NCBI RefSeq assembly: GCF_042643165.1
Contig: NZ_JBHRSH010000001.1
Span: forward strand, 2,604,001 to 2,668,000
Length of the DNA: 64,000 nucleotides
Reading direction: 5' to 3'
Origin: Hyphococcus aureus
GTDB taxonomy: Bacteria > Pseudomonadota > Alphaproteobacteria > Caulobacterales > Parvularculaceae
Program-made: the position numbers and the translations under genes
Notes under the pieces: model-generated
Told to the model about the DNA's origin: nothing
Seen by the model: the letters and a program-made list of their open reading frames with translations, nothing else
Database searches by the model: none
Shown here: piece after piece, positions 50,751-59,133 of the stretch
Numbering within the stretch: the first letter of the stretch is position 1
Layout of the letters: every line of letters starts with the position of its first letter

Positions 50751-51887
50751 TCAATTTTCGCCGGAAGCGCGCTCTTTCAACATGTCCAACGCCGGGAAGA
50801 GATAGGCTCTCAGATTTGCGTCTTCATCGTTGGTGACAAACAGAACCGCCTGTTTGGTGTCAGGAAACAACAGGAGCGCCGAACGGAAGCCATCATCCCA
50901 GCCGAAATGGCGGACCATGCGGGCGCGGCCAGGCCGGTTTTCGACAACCCAGCCCATCGCGCCCGATTCCGCGTTTTCTTCGTCGATCATCCAGCGCGGC
51001 GCCCACATGTCAGCCAGAGTCTCGGCATTCAGAACATGGGTCTCGCCAAGCGATCCGCCGGCCAGCAAGGCCTGTGCAAAAGGTGCGAAAGACATGACGC
51101 TTGTATTCAATGTCGAGCTGGGTCCGTGTCGGCGATTGTAGGGATAGTGTTCAATCCTGTGCTTCTCTCCCCTGGCGCCGGCATGGCCAACAGTTCGCAG
51201 TGCTTTTTCCGTATCGGGATAGATAAAACTTGCGCTTTTCATGCCGAGCGGTTCGAAAATATTGGCGCTCATATACTCTTCGAATGACATTCCGGAAATG
51301 CGTTCAATGACGGCGCCGAGAATTTCGTAACCTACATTCGAATATTTTCGTTCTGTCCCCGGGTCGAACAAAAGATCGCGCGGTGAATCCGTCAGCGCCC
51401 ATCGCATGAGCGCTTCCTCATCATATTCCGGCTTGTCCCAATTATAGTCCTCCACATCAGGAATGCCGGACGTATGAAGCAGAATTTGCCGGATGGTGAT
51501 GTCGCGCTGGCGCGGGTCAGTGATGCGATAATCGGGGAGAATTTCGACAAGATTCGCGTCAAGAGAGAGTTGTCCGCGTTCGGATAGCTGCATAATCGCT
51601 GTAGCGACGAGTGGCTTTGATACCGACGCCCAGTGGAAAATATGATTTGGTGTGATGGGTGCGCCGCCGCCGAGTTCGGTTTCGCCAAAACCTTTAGCGT
51701 ATATCAATTCGCCGTCATCAATCAGGGCCGTGGCGAAGCCAACCGCACCGTCCTCAAGACGTGCGGCTTCCAGCGTTGACGTAAATTCAGGAATGTCAGG
51801 CGCAGCTTTCGGCGCGGTTGATGTACAAGCCTGCACATGAGCGAACGCAATCGCACTTATAAAGAAAGTCTTGAAAAGCCTGGCCAT
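50751..51887 (-). CDS. Serine hydrolase lipoprotein (beta-lactamase class C family)
   Basis: 378 residues from the ATG at 51887, which has AGGAGG upstream and begins a lipoprotein signal (lipobox HVQAC). Motifs: SVSK in HWASVSKPLVA, YSNVGYEILGAVIERISG (YSN intact) and HFGWDDGF (the HxG motif). This is the more complete of the two serine hydrolases in the window. Its task, such as peptide, ester or D-amino-acid peptide cleavage, is not known. It stands alone and is convergent with the glutaredoxin fusion. Confidence 0.88.
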   Translation of the reverse strand: MARLFKTFFISAIAFAHVQACTSTAPKAAPDIPEFTSTLEAARLEDGAVGFATALIDDGELIYAKGFGETELGGGAPITPNHIFHWASVSKPLVATAIMQLSERGQLSLDANLVEILPDYRITDPRQRDITIRQILLHTSGIPDVEDYNWDKPEYDEEALMRWALTDSPRDLLFDPGTERKYSNVGYEILGAVIERISGMSFEEYMSANIFEPLGMKSASFIYPDTEKALRTVGHAGARGEKHRIEHYPYNRRHGPSSTLNTSVMSFAPFAQALLAGGSLGETHVLNAETLADMWAPRWMIDEENAESGAMGWVVENRPGRARMVRHFGWDDGFRSALLLFPDTKQAVLFVTNDEDANLRAYLFPALDMLKERASGEN

Positions 51888-51983
51888 ACCGCCTCCTGCA
51901 CTTTTTATTCTTTTTATGGCGCAGGGAAGCGGTTGCAATCGCTTTATGACGAAGCGAGGCTAGGTTGGGGCAGACTGTGAAGT

Positions 51984-52070
51984 TTAACCCGCCTGATACC
52001 CTTTATCCTGGAGATACTCGACGATCCGGCTCGTGGCGGCCTCTGGCGTGTCGAGATCGATCTTGTGCTT
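51984..52070 (-). pseudogene. C-terminal remnant of an APS kinase (CysC)
   Basis: Read on the minus strand this stretch encodes KHKIDLDTPEAATSRIVEYL followed by QDKGYQAG and a stop, against HAEIDLDTSEVAAEIAATRI then VEYLQDKGYLAG at the end of cysNC (54182). The match is clear with one gap of about five residues, and the nucleotide sequence TATCTCCAGGATAAAGG is nearly the same as in cysNC. No start codon or rest of the gene exists; upstream the frame runs back only to the stop of the acyltransferase gene. It is a leftover of a second cysC/cysNC 3' end. Confidence 0.75.
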
Positions 52071-52136
52071 TTCGCTTTTGGCGCCGGTAGTAAATGGCGA
52101 GTAGGTTAAACGGAGGCCAAGGTTACAACAACTTTC

Positions 52137-54110
52137 CTAAGGCGCCGATTTTGAAAGAGGGCGCGTTTTCAACAAAACTTCGGATAGTTCAATTTTATCC
52201 GAAAAATAGCTTTGTCCATAGGTTGACCAATGCCCATGATCGTAAACCAACAAACGGGATTGTTGGTCAATCACATCGCATGTCTGTGCATCATCGTCGC
52301 ATACAAAGTCGTTGATATCGATGTAATGAACGCCTAGCGCCTTGGCTTTTCTCTCAAGAGCCTTGTTTACTGGGTCCACTTTGCCGGCCAGGCGGGCGCT
52401 GTAAGCAGCCGCGTTGACGCGCCCACGGTTGAAGTTTGTAAACGATCTCGCGGCGACGAGTGGAAGATCCTTCCACTCGACCTTTCGACTGACAATAAAA
52501 AGATTGCATTCAGGGTTGGCGATTTTGCACCATTCATAAAACTCATCGATATCTTTGATTGTCTCCATAACCCATCGGTTGTCGAGAATGATATATTTCG
52601 CGGCCGCGATTTTCGTTCTTAAGTCGTTTAAGCGCTTAGAATCTCTCTGGCAGAGCTTGGTCATAAGCGCTGCGCGCGGATAAGGGTTCTTGTTCAGATG
52701 CTGCATGCAGCTATCGTCAAAATATTGCGCGCCCACTGTGAAACCGGACTTTTTGAGCGGTTCGCTCACTGCGCCAAAAAGATCGCCCATATAGGAGTCC
52801 CCAACGAGCAATACATAATTGTCGCCTGGATTCTTTCCTTTATCGGCAACAGCCTTTCGCGCCAGTTGCTGAGTAGCGGCGCTTTGATTTTCCCAGTTGT
52901 TGCCCAGCGCCATCCGAATTTGTTCCGGCATTCTCCAAAGCCATCCGCTGTTAGCCCATGCATTTGACGCGGGTAAAACAAGGACAAGGGCGAAAAGGGC
53001 GCAAGCGAGTCCGAAATCACTTTCTTTGTCAGAAAGAGTGCGTGAGGTTCGCCGGAACGGTTGCTCAATAAATTTATACATCAGTGATGCGCCGGCAAAC
53101 ATGAGCAGCAACAGCGTTGTGACAACCCAGGGATTGCTGATGTCATCGATGCGGTAAATTGTGAATACGATGAGCGGCCAGTGAATAAGATAGAGCGAGT
53201 AACTGATCTTTCCGGTCCAGACCGCGACAGGATTATTGAGTATTCGGCCTGTGTAACGCGCCTGACCGGCATAGATAAGCAATGCAGCGCCGAGGCAAGG
53301 AAGCAGCGCATTATAGTAAGGAAAGATGATCCCTTCTGAATATGTGCAGATAGACCAGGCCACCATCCCCAAACCAAGCGCAGCAAGGGGCTCTAAAAGG
53401 AGTTTGTTCTTTGGTTGTATGCGTGCAACCCATACAAGAGCGGCGCCAATGGCGAATTCAAAAACCCGAAATGGAGCGAGGTAAAAAATTGTAGAGGAGC
53501 CGTCAGAAAACCATTCTGCGATTTTTGGGGCGGCGGCGCGCAAGATTCCAACGTCGCCATCGTAGAACATCGCATTCAGCAGGAAGCTGAATAATCCAAT
53601 GCCGACAATGGCCGCTACTGCGCCATATCGGGGCGACTTGCACATTGCGATCACGATAAGAAGCGGCCAGACAACGTAAAATTGCTCTTCAACGCCAAGC
53701 GACCACGTATGCAGAAGCGGTTTGAACTCAGCGCTGGTGTCAAAATAACCTGCTTCGCGCCAGAAGAAAAAATTTGATGTGCTTAAAAGCGTATGGATCG
53801 TGGCGCCGCCGAGACGCTCAAGATGTGGAGGGATGAAAACAAAAGCGGCAAAACAAAATGTAACAAAAACAATAAAGAACAGGGCAGGAAATAGTCTTCG
53901 TGCGCGTCGTAGATAAAAGTTTTTGAAACTGAAGCCGCCCGTTGATTTTACCTCATCTACAATAAGGCGTGTGATGAGGAAGCCGCTTATAACAAAAAAG
54001 ATATCCACGCCGACATATCCGCCGGCGAGGCCCGCAACATTTAAATGAAAAAGTGTAACCGCCATGACAGCGATCGCACGAAGGCCGTCGATATCAGGAC
54101 GGTAAGTCAT
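52137..54110 (-). CDS. Acyltransferase family 3 with SGNH domain (OafA/YrhL type), AT-rich
   Basis: 657 residues. The N-terminal part, about 350 residues with ten helices, has YRPDIDGLRAIAVMAVTLFHLN and the RARRLFPALF segment of the acyltransferase-3 family. The C-terminal 250 residues form an SGNH domain with VLLVGDSYMGDLFGAV (the GDSY serine), LDNRWVM and a late DHGHWSTYGQSYFSD with the Asp/His pair. It O-acetylates surface polysaccharide or LPS. Base composition is visibly lower in GC than cysNC, suggesting acquisition. It lies downstream of cysNC and is bracketed by two CysC tails. Confidence 0.92.
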   Translation of the reverse strand: MTYRPDIDGLRAIAVMAVTLFHLNVAGLAGGYVGVDIFFVISGFLITRLIVDEVKSTGGFSFKNFYLRRARRLFPALFFIVFVTFCFAAFVFIPPHLERLGGATIHTLLSTSNFFFWREAGYFDTSAEFKPLLHTWSLGVEEQFYVVWPLLIVIAMCKSPRYGAVAAIVGIGLFSFLLNAMFYDGDVGILRAAAPKIAEWFSDGSSTIFYLAPFRVFEFAIGAALVWVARIQPKNKLLLEPLAALGLGMVAWSICTYSEGIIFPYYNALLPCLGAALLIYAGQARYTGRILNNPVAVWTGKISYSLYLIHWPLIVFTIYRIDDISNPWVVTTLLLLMFAGASLMYKFIEQPFRRTSRTLSDKESDFGLACALFALVLVLPASNAWANSGWLWRMPEQIRMALGNNWENQSAATQQLARKAVADKGKNPGDNYVLLVGDSYMGDLFGAVSEPLKKSGFTVGAQYFDDSCMQHLNKNPYPRAALMTKLCQRDSKRLNDLRTKIAAAKYIILDNRWVMETIKDIDEFYEWCKIANPECNLFIVSRKVEWKDLPLVAARSFTNFNRGRVNAAAYSARLAGKVDPVNKALERKAKALGVHYIDINDFVCDDDAQTCDVIDQQSRLLVYDHGHWSTYGQSYFSDKIELSEVLLKTRPLSKSAP

Positions 54111-54123
54111 ATTTTATATTTCG

Positions 54124-54149
54124 AAACAACCTGACTGGAGAGGTTGTTT
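54124..54149 (-). terminator. Hairpin between cysNC and the acyltransferase gene
   Basis: Nine-base arms AAACAACCT and AGGTTGTTT around an eight-base loop, in the 71-bp gap after cysNC. The sequence after it on the transcribed strand has only three T, so it would stop transcription weakly. It may mark the original end of the cys operon. Confidence 0.45.
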
Positions 54150-54181
54150 AATGCGTTTCCTGTTGGTTTTGCAATCCTTTT

Positions 54182-56086
54182 CTAGCCAGCCAGATAGCCC
54201 TTGTCCTGGAGATATTCGACGATGCGCGTCGCGGCGATTTCAGCGGCGACTTCTGATGTGTCGAGATCGATCTCGGCGTGTTCGGGCGCTTCATAGTCGC
54301 TGTCGATGCCGGTGAAGTTCTTGATCTCGCCGCGGCGGGCGCGGGCGTAGAGCCCTTTGACATCCCGCTGTTCGCAGACTTCGAGCGGCGTCGAAATGTA
54401 AACCTCTATAAATTCACCGTCTTCAAGCAGCTCGCGCGCCATGCGCCGCTCGCTCTGGAAAGGCGAAATGAATGAAACGAGAACGATGAGCCCGGCGTCC
54501 ACCATCAGGCGAGCGGACTCGCCAACGCGGCGGATATTCTCGACACGGTCGGCGTCAGTAAAACCGAGATCCTTGTTCAGTCCGTGGCGGACATTATCGC
54601 CGTCGAGCGTATAAGTGTGGCGGCCCATGTCATGCAGCCGTTTTTCGACAAGGTTTGCAACCGTCGACTTGCCCGATCCGGAAAGCCCGGTGAACCAGAG
54701 GACGCAAGGTTTCTGATGTTTGGCGCTGGCGCGGACGCCCTTGTTAACGTCAAGATCCTGCCAGTGAACGTTCTTCGCTCGGCGCAATGAGAAGTCGATC
54801 ATACCGGCGCCGATAGTGGCGTTGGTGCGCCGGTCGATCAGGATGAAGGCGCCGGTGCGGCGGTTGTCTTTATAGCTGTCAAACGCGATCGGCTGCGCCA
54901 GATTGAAATTACAAAAGCCGACTTCATTGAGTTCAAGCGTCTTGCCGGACATATGCTCCAGCGTATTGACGTTGACCTTGTGCTTCAGCTCGGTGACGGT
55001 CACGGGCACCATCCGGTTGGCGGTCTTCAGAAGATATTGCCGCCCCGGATAGAGTTCTTCTTCCGCCATCCAGAGTAAATGCGCGGCGAATTGATCGGTT
55101 TGTTCCGCCGGCGCCTTGCCGGCGCAGATAACGTCGCCGCGGGAAATATCGATCTCGTCTTCGAGCGTCACCGTCACCGCCATATCGGGGCGCGCTTCGG
55201 CAAGGTCGCCATCCATGGTGACGATGGATTTCACTTTCGAGCGCTTGGCGGACGGCAGGACGACAATTTCCTCACCGGGCTTGATTACGCCGCTGGCGAC
55301 GGTGCCGGAAAAGCCGCGGAAATCGAGATTAGGCCGGTTCACCCACTGCACGGGCAGGCGGAAGGGTTTGTCGGAAAGCGCGCCGCGTACTTTCACGCTT
55401 TCAAGATAGGGCAGGATCGCAGGGCCGTTATGCCACGGCGTTTCCTTGCTCTTCTTGGTGATGTTGACGCCTTCAAGCGCGGACATCGGAATGCAGACAA
55501 TCGACTCAAACCCAAGATCTTTGGCGAAGGCGCGGTATTCGGCTTCGATCTTGTCAAAGGTCGTTTCCGAATAGTCCACAAGGTCCATCTTGTTGATGGC
55601 GATGACGACGTGACGAATGCCGAGCAGGGAGACGATATAGGAATGGCGCCGGGTCTGGGTCAGCATGCCCCTGCGCGCATCGATGAGAATGACGGCGAGA
55701 TCGGCCGTAGATGCGCCGGTCGCCATGTTGCGGGTATATTGTTCATGGCCCGGCGTGTCGGCGACGATGAATTTGCGCTTTTCCGTTGAGAAAAAGCGAT
55801 AGGCGACGTCAATGGTGATGCCTTGTTCGCGTTCGGCGGCGAGGCCGTCGACGAGCAAGGCGAAATCGATCTTCTCGCCTTGTGTGCCATGTTTTTTCGT
55901 ATCGCTTTCGAGCGCCGAAATCTGGTCGTCGTAAAGCATTTTGGAATCGTAGAGGAGGCGGCCGATGAGAGTCGACTTGCCGTCATCAACGGAACCGCAG
56001 GTGATAAAACGCAACATCGACTTGCGCTCATGGGCGGCGAGATAATCGAGAACATTGTCGGAGGGTTTCAAAGAGGTGACGGACAT
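54182..56086 (-). CDS. cysNC: Bifunctional sulfate adenylyltransferase subunit 1 / APS kinase
   Basis: 634 residues. The first 430 or so are CysN, an EF-Tu-like GTPase with CGSVDDGKSTLIGRLLYDSK, DTPGHEQYTRNMATGAS and NKMDLVDY. The APS kinase part begins near residue 445 with WFTGLSGSGKSTVANLVEKRLH and has FISPFQSERRMARELL. Together with CysD it makes PAPS from sulfate and ATP. Start and stop of cysNC and cysD meet at 56086, so both are translated as one unit. It is the intact counterpart of the CysC remnant at 51984. Confidence 0.97.
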   Translation of the reverse strand: MSVTSLKPSDNVLDYLAAHERKSMLRFITCGSVDDGKSTLIGRLLYDSKMLYDDQISALESDTKKHGTQGEKIDFALLVDGLAAEREQGITIDVAYRFFSTEKRKFIVADTPGHEQYTRNMATGASTADLAVILIDARRGMLTQTRRHSYIVSLLGIRHVVIAINKMDLVDYSETTFDKIEAEYRAFAKDLGFESIVCIPMSALEGVNITKKSKETPWHNGPAILPYLESVKVRGALSDKPFRLPVQWVNRPNLDFRGFSGTVASGVIKPGEEIVVLPSAKRSKVKSIVTMDGDLAEARPDMAVTVTLEDEIDISRGDVICAGKAPAEQTDQFAAHLLWMAEEELYPGRQYLLKTANRMVPVTVTELKHKVNVNTLEHMSGKTLELNEVGFCNFNLAQPIAFDSYKDNRRTGAFILIDRRTNATIGAGMIDFSLRRAKNVHWQDLDVNKGVRASAKHQKPCVLWFTGLSGSGKSTVANLVEKRLHDMGRHTYTLDGDNVRHGLNKDLGFTDADRVENIRRVGESARLMVDAGLIVLVSFISPFQSERRMARELLEDGEFIEVYISTPLEVCEQRDVKGLYARARRGEIKNFTGIDSDYEAPEHAEIDLDTSEVAAEIAATRIVEYLQDKGYLAG

Positions 56087-57249
56087 TAGAAATAGCCCTC
56101 CTGTTTCTTCTTCTCCATACTGGCCGCCTGGTCGTGGTCGATGACCCGGCCCTCACGCTCCGAGGTGGTGGCGAGCAGCATTTCCTGAATGATTTCGGGT
56201 AGGGTGGTCGCCTTGGAGCGCACAGCGCCCGTAAGCGGATAGCAACCCAGCGTGCGAAAACGCACCATCTCCATTTTCGGCGTGACGCCATCAAGCGGCA
56301 TGCGGTCGTCATCGACCATGATGAGGGCGCCGTCGCGCTCAACCACCGGACGTTCGCCCGCAAAATAAAGCGGTACGATTGGAATGTTCTCGCGGTAGAT
56401 ATATTGCCAGATGTCCAGTTCGGTCCAGTTGGAGAGCGGGAAGACGCGGATCGATTCACCGGGCGCGATGCGCGTGTTGTAAAGGCTCCAAAGCTCAGGG
56501 CGCTGATTTTTCGGGTCCCAGCGATGTTCGCGCGAGCGGAACGAGAAAATGCGTTCCTTTGCGCGGGATTTTTCTTCATCGCGCCGGGCGCCGCCAAAGG
56601 CTGCGTCGAATTTATATTTGTCGAGGGCCTGTTTCAGGCCCTGGGTCTTCATAATGTCGGTGTGGAGTTGCGATCCGTGCGTGAACGGGCCGACGCCTTG
56701 CTCGACGCCTTCCTGATTGATGTGAACAATCAGATCGAGGCCGAGCTTCGCTACGGTGTCGTCGCGGAACTTGATCATCTCGCGGAACTTCCAGGTGGTG
56801 TCCACATGCATGACCGGGAAGGGAGGCTTGGATGGATAAAACGCCTTCATTGCGAGATGCAGCATCACCGCCGAGTCCTTACCCACGGAATAGAGCATCA
56901 CCGGGTTTTCCGCTTCGGCGGCGACTTCGCGCATGATGTGGATCGATTCCGCTTCGAGCCGGTCGAGATGGGTCATCGTTTCGGAAGGGATGGCCGGCGC
57001 TCTGGAAGGCGCTTCGTCATTTGCGGCGGGCTTGGGCGCTTTCGCCGGAGAGGGAGCGACGCCGGCTTCCATTTCCGATAGGCGCGTGCGGGCAGTCTCC
57101 AGCGTTCTCAGCGTACACTGCCCGCCAGCTTCGAGCCGGGCGATGGCTTTGCCGTCATTGAAGAGCTTGCGGCTCACGGTGGAAAGGGAGAGGCCGGTTA
57201 AATCTGCGGCGGCCCGGGCGCGGGTGATAAGCGTATCGATCTCTGACAT
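56086..57249 (-). CDS. cysD: Sulfate adenylyltransferase subunit 2 with extra DNA-binding-like N-terminus
   Basis: 387 residues from the ATG at 57249, which has GGGAAGG upstream. A full CysD runs from about residue 92 (MTHLDRLEAESIHIMREVAA) to the end, with the PP-loop MLYSVGKDSAVMLHLA, GGARRDEEKSRAKERIFSFR and LPEIIQEMLLATTSEREGR. Residues 1 to about 60 (LITRARAAADLTGLSLSTVS, then RKLFNDGKAIARLEAGGQCT) resemble a small helix-turn-helix regulator, joined by a Pro/Ala linker (PSPAKAPKPAANDEAPSRAP). The inner Met 92 has no ribosome binding site, so the fusion seems real. Such a protein could tie sulfate activation to its own transcription. Confidence 0.9.
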   Translation of the reverse strand: MSEIDTLITRARAAADLTGLSLSTVSRKLFNDGKAIARLEAGGQCTLRTLETARTRLSEMEAGVAPSPAKAPKPAANDEAPSRAPAIPSETMTHLDRLEAESIHIMREVAAEAENPVMLYSVGKDSAVMLHLAMKAFYPSKPPFPVMHVDTTWKFREMIKFRDDTVAKLGLDLIVHINQEGVEQGVGPFTHGSQLHTDIMKTQGLKQALDKYKFDAAFGGARRDEEKSRAKERIFSFRSREHRWDPKNQRPELWSLYNTRIAPGESIRVFPLSNWTELDIWQYIYRENIPIVPLYFAGERPVVERDGALIMVDDDRMPLDGVTPKMEMVRFRTLGCYPLTGAVRSKATTLPEIIQEMLLATTSEREGRVIDHDQAASMEKKKQEGYF

Positions 57250-57257
57250 TGGGAACC

Positions 57258-57265
57258 TTCCCACG
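57258..57265 (+). promoter_or_regulatory. TCCCACG motif copy A, over the cysD ribosome binding site
   Basis: TTCCCACG followed by TAAAATT. It overlaps the cysD Shine-Dalgarno on the other strand and is also part of the 14-base palindrome TGGGAA-CC-TTCCCA (57250-57263) next to the start codon. Likely an operator of cysD-cysNC. Confidence 0.5.
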
Positions 57266-57302
57266 TAAAATTCATTGTGCGCTGCGATATGTGACCACAA
57301 TT

Positions 57303-57310
57303 TCGTGGGA
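57303..57310 (-). promoter_or_regulatory. TCCCACG motif copy B (inverted)
   Basis: The plus strand reads TCGTGGGA after AAT, so the minus strand gives TCCCACGAAATT. It is 45 bases from copy A and in the opposite orientation, making an inverted pair. Confidence 0.5.
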
Positions 57311-57373
57311 GAGGCAAGTTCAGCAAGCCGAAAATCTGTATATGTGGATGAAACATGCGTAATCGTAGGTACT

Positions 57374-57381
57374 TTCCCACG
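57374..57381 (+). promoter_or_regulatory. TCCCACG motif copy C
   Basis: TTCCCACG followed by ATAATTT, the same orientation and flank type as copy A. It lies 46 bases before the start of the divergent regulator gene, where it could affect that promoter. Confidence 0.5.
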
Positions 57382-57417
57382 ATAATTTGACCTTGAAATA
57401 CTTTCGTGAATAACATA

Positions 57418-57439
57418 AATTTCTGTTATGACAGAAATT
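57418..57439. promoter_or_regulatory. Perfect dyad spanning the regulator start codon
   Basis: AATTTCTGT and ACAGAAATT form exact nine-base arms around TATG, which contains the start codon of the GbsR/MarR-type gene at 57428. A dyad in this spot is typical of an autoregulatory operator. It is unlike the TCCCACG motifs, so two proteins may bind in this gap. Confidence 0.6.
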
Positions 57440-58015
57440 ACTGAAAATAAGATCGAGATTAGCCCGGCCATCCAGCGCTTCATTCTGCATTGGGGCGATA
57501 TGGGCGGGCAATGGGGCGTCAATCGTTCGGTGGCGCAGATCCACGCCTTGCTGCTTGTCAGCGACAAGCCTCTGAACGCTGAAGAGATCGCCGAAGCGCT
57601 TGGGCTCGCGCGCTCCAATGTGTCGAACTCCATCAAGGAATTGCTGACCTGGAGCCTTGTGAAGCGGGCGCCGACGGCGGGCGATCGGCGCGACCACTTC
57701 GAGGCGGAAAGCGACATGTGGGAGATGGTTTCGCGCATTGTCGCCATGCGCAAGGCGCGTGAGCTCGATCCCGCAGCGCAAGTGCTGGGCGCCTGTCTCT
57801 CCGACGCAAAGGAAGACCCGAATGCGGGCGCCGCCGCGGTCCAGCGCCTCAGCGATCTTCAAGACCTGATCGCGCTGTTGAACGGCTGGTACGACCAGAT
57901 GAACAAGGTGCCGAAATCGACCTTACTGCCGCTCATCCGTATGGGAACAAAAGCGGTCGATGTGATCGCGCCTTTTGTGAAGAAAGAAAAGGCCGGGAAA
58001 AAGACGACGCATTAA
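57428..58015 (+). CDS. GbsR/MarR-type transcriptional regulator
   Basis: 195 residues. The winged helix has the GbsR pattern FILHWGDMGGQWGVNRSVAQ, then LNAEEIAEALGLARSNVSNS and LVKRAPTAGDRRDHFEAESD. The C-terminal helices (about 115-180) would form the dimer. It is divergent from cysD-cysNC across 178 bp with several candidate operators, so it may regulate those genes and itself. GbsR relatives are known for osmoprotectant genes, but the effector here cannot be told. Confidence 0.88.
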   Translation: MTEITENKIEISPAIQRFILHWGDMGGQWGVNRSVAQIHALLLVSDKPLNAEEIAEALGLARSNVSNSIKELLTWSLVKRAPTAGDRRDHFEAESDMWEMVSRIVAMRKARELDPAAQVLGACLSDAKEDPNAGAAAVQRLSDLQDLIALLNGWYDQMNKVPKSTLLPLIRMGTKAVDVIAPFVKKEKAGKKTTH

Positions 58016-58052
58016 CGCACCGCCGAAGCCCGGCAAGCCAGAGGAGGCTATC

Positions 58053-58568
58053 ATGGGTTACACGGATGTACTCGAACTTCGCCGCTTTGGACGCAAAGCG
58101 GATGTTCGTCGCGCATCAAAAGCTGAGGGACCGGACACCGGCGCCGCTCAGCTTCTGGCTTACCTTGCTTCCGCGCCGCTGATTTCAGCGGCCCTCATCA
58201 TCGTTGCGGGAGGGGAAAACGCCGTGTTTGCTGCTCAATTTATGAGCCTTTACGGCGCGGCGATGATTGTCTTTTTCGGCGGCGTGCGTTGGGGTGTCGC
58301 GGTGATGAAGGAAGGCGGGCCAACCATGCGCGCGCTTCTCGGCGCCGCCTTACCCTTGCTGGCGGCGTTGCCGCTGTTTGTCCCTGTCGCTGGCGTCTAC
58401 TGGAAATTCGCTGCGATCATGATTGTCACGGCGCTGCTTCTTATCGATGACCTTAATGCGACCCGCCGCGGCTCCGGCGCGCCGCACTGGTATCTCGCCG
58501 TGCGCCTGCCGCTCACAGTGTTGATCGAGCTTGCGTTCCTCATTGCGATGGTGGGGATGGCGAGATGA
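58053..58568 (+). CDS. DUF3429 membrane protein
   Basis: 171 residues with a polar N-terminus and four helices from about residue 32. The family block is FMSLYGAAMIVFFGGVRWGVAVM, with LLIDDLNATRRGSGAPHWYLAVR further on. Function unknown; DUF3429 proteins occur widely in proteobacteria. AGAGGAGG precedes the ATG. Its stop overlaps the next gene by four bases (ATGA). Confidence 0.85.
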   Translation: MGYTDVLELRRFGRKADVRRASKAEGPDTGAAQLLAYLASAPLISAALIIVAGGENAVFAAQFMSLYGAAMIVFFGGVRWGVAVMKEGGPTMRALLGAALPLLAALPLFVPVAGVYWKFAAIMIVTALLLIDDLNATRRGSGAPHWYLAVRLPLTVLIELAFLIAMVGMAR

Positions 58569-59101
58569 AGGAAGCTGATGACGAAAGCCTCCAACCGCAA
58601 CGTGCGATTGATCGCAATGTTGCCCCACAGCGGGCGCTGAATTTTTTCATCTATCTCATAGCCGGACCGCCCATAGGCGCATTGGTGTTTATGGCGTTTC
58701 TGTGCGCGATGGCGATTGAAGCAGCTTTTATTACGCCATCACTAACCAGTCCAAGCGTCCCCTCAGAAGCCGCAATTTTGGGGACGTTCGTTTCGCTTAT
58801 CGCGTTCACGCCAGTCGCATTGATGTTCAGCTACTTCTTTGGCGGTCTTCAGGCGGCGGCGACAGGGCTCTTGCTTATTTTTCTTTCAGATAGACAAGGC
58901 AAGTTCAGTTACGGCGCCGCAATGCTGGCGGCGCTCCCGAGCAGTCTTGCCGCGTTGTTCATCATTGGCCGCGACTCTATCGGGTTTGGCGTTGTTGTGG
59001 CCCTCATAGGCATGCTTTCCAGCCTTATTCTCCGCCTTATATTCAGGAAAAGATTTGGCCGTCATGTTCCGGAGATTGTCACAAGCCCTGCCGCGGCTTA
59101 A
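58565..59101 (+). CDS. Unknown four-helix membrane protein
   Basis: 178 residues. Helices lie at about 27-52, 66-90, 92-112 and 118-160 as a pair, and the tail is basic (RLIFRKRFGRHVPE). No family is recognised. It is translationally coupled to the DUF3429 gene, so the two may act together in the inner membrane. Confidence 0.65.
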   Translation: MKEADDESLQPQRAIDRNVAPQRALNFFIYLIAGPPIGALVFMAFLCAMAIEAAFITPSLTSPSVPSEAAILGTFVSLIAFTPVALMFSYFFGGLQAAATGLLLIFLSDRQGKFSYGAAMLAALPSSLAALFIIGRDSIGFGVVVALIGMLSSLILRLIFRKRFGRHVPEIVTSPAAA

Positions 59102-59133
59102 GGACAGCATGCAGCTCAAACTGGGGGCAGGGC

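Noticed and set aside
57250..57753. A longer cysD start reaching upstream to 57753
   Set aside because: That would cover the divergent promoter and the opposite regulator gene; the ATG at 57249 has a clear ribosome binding site.
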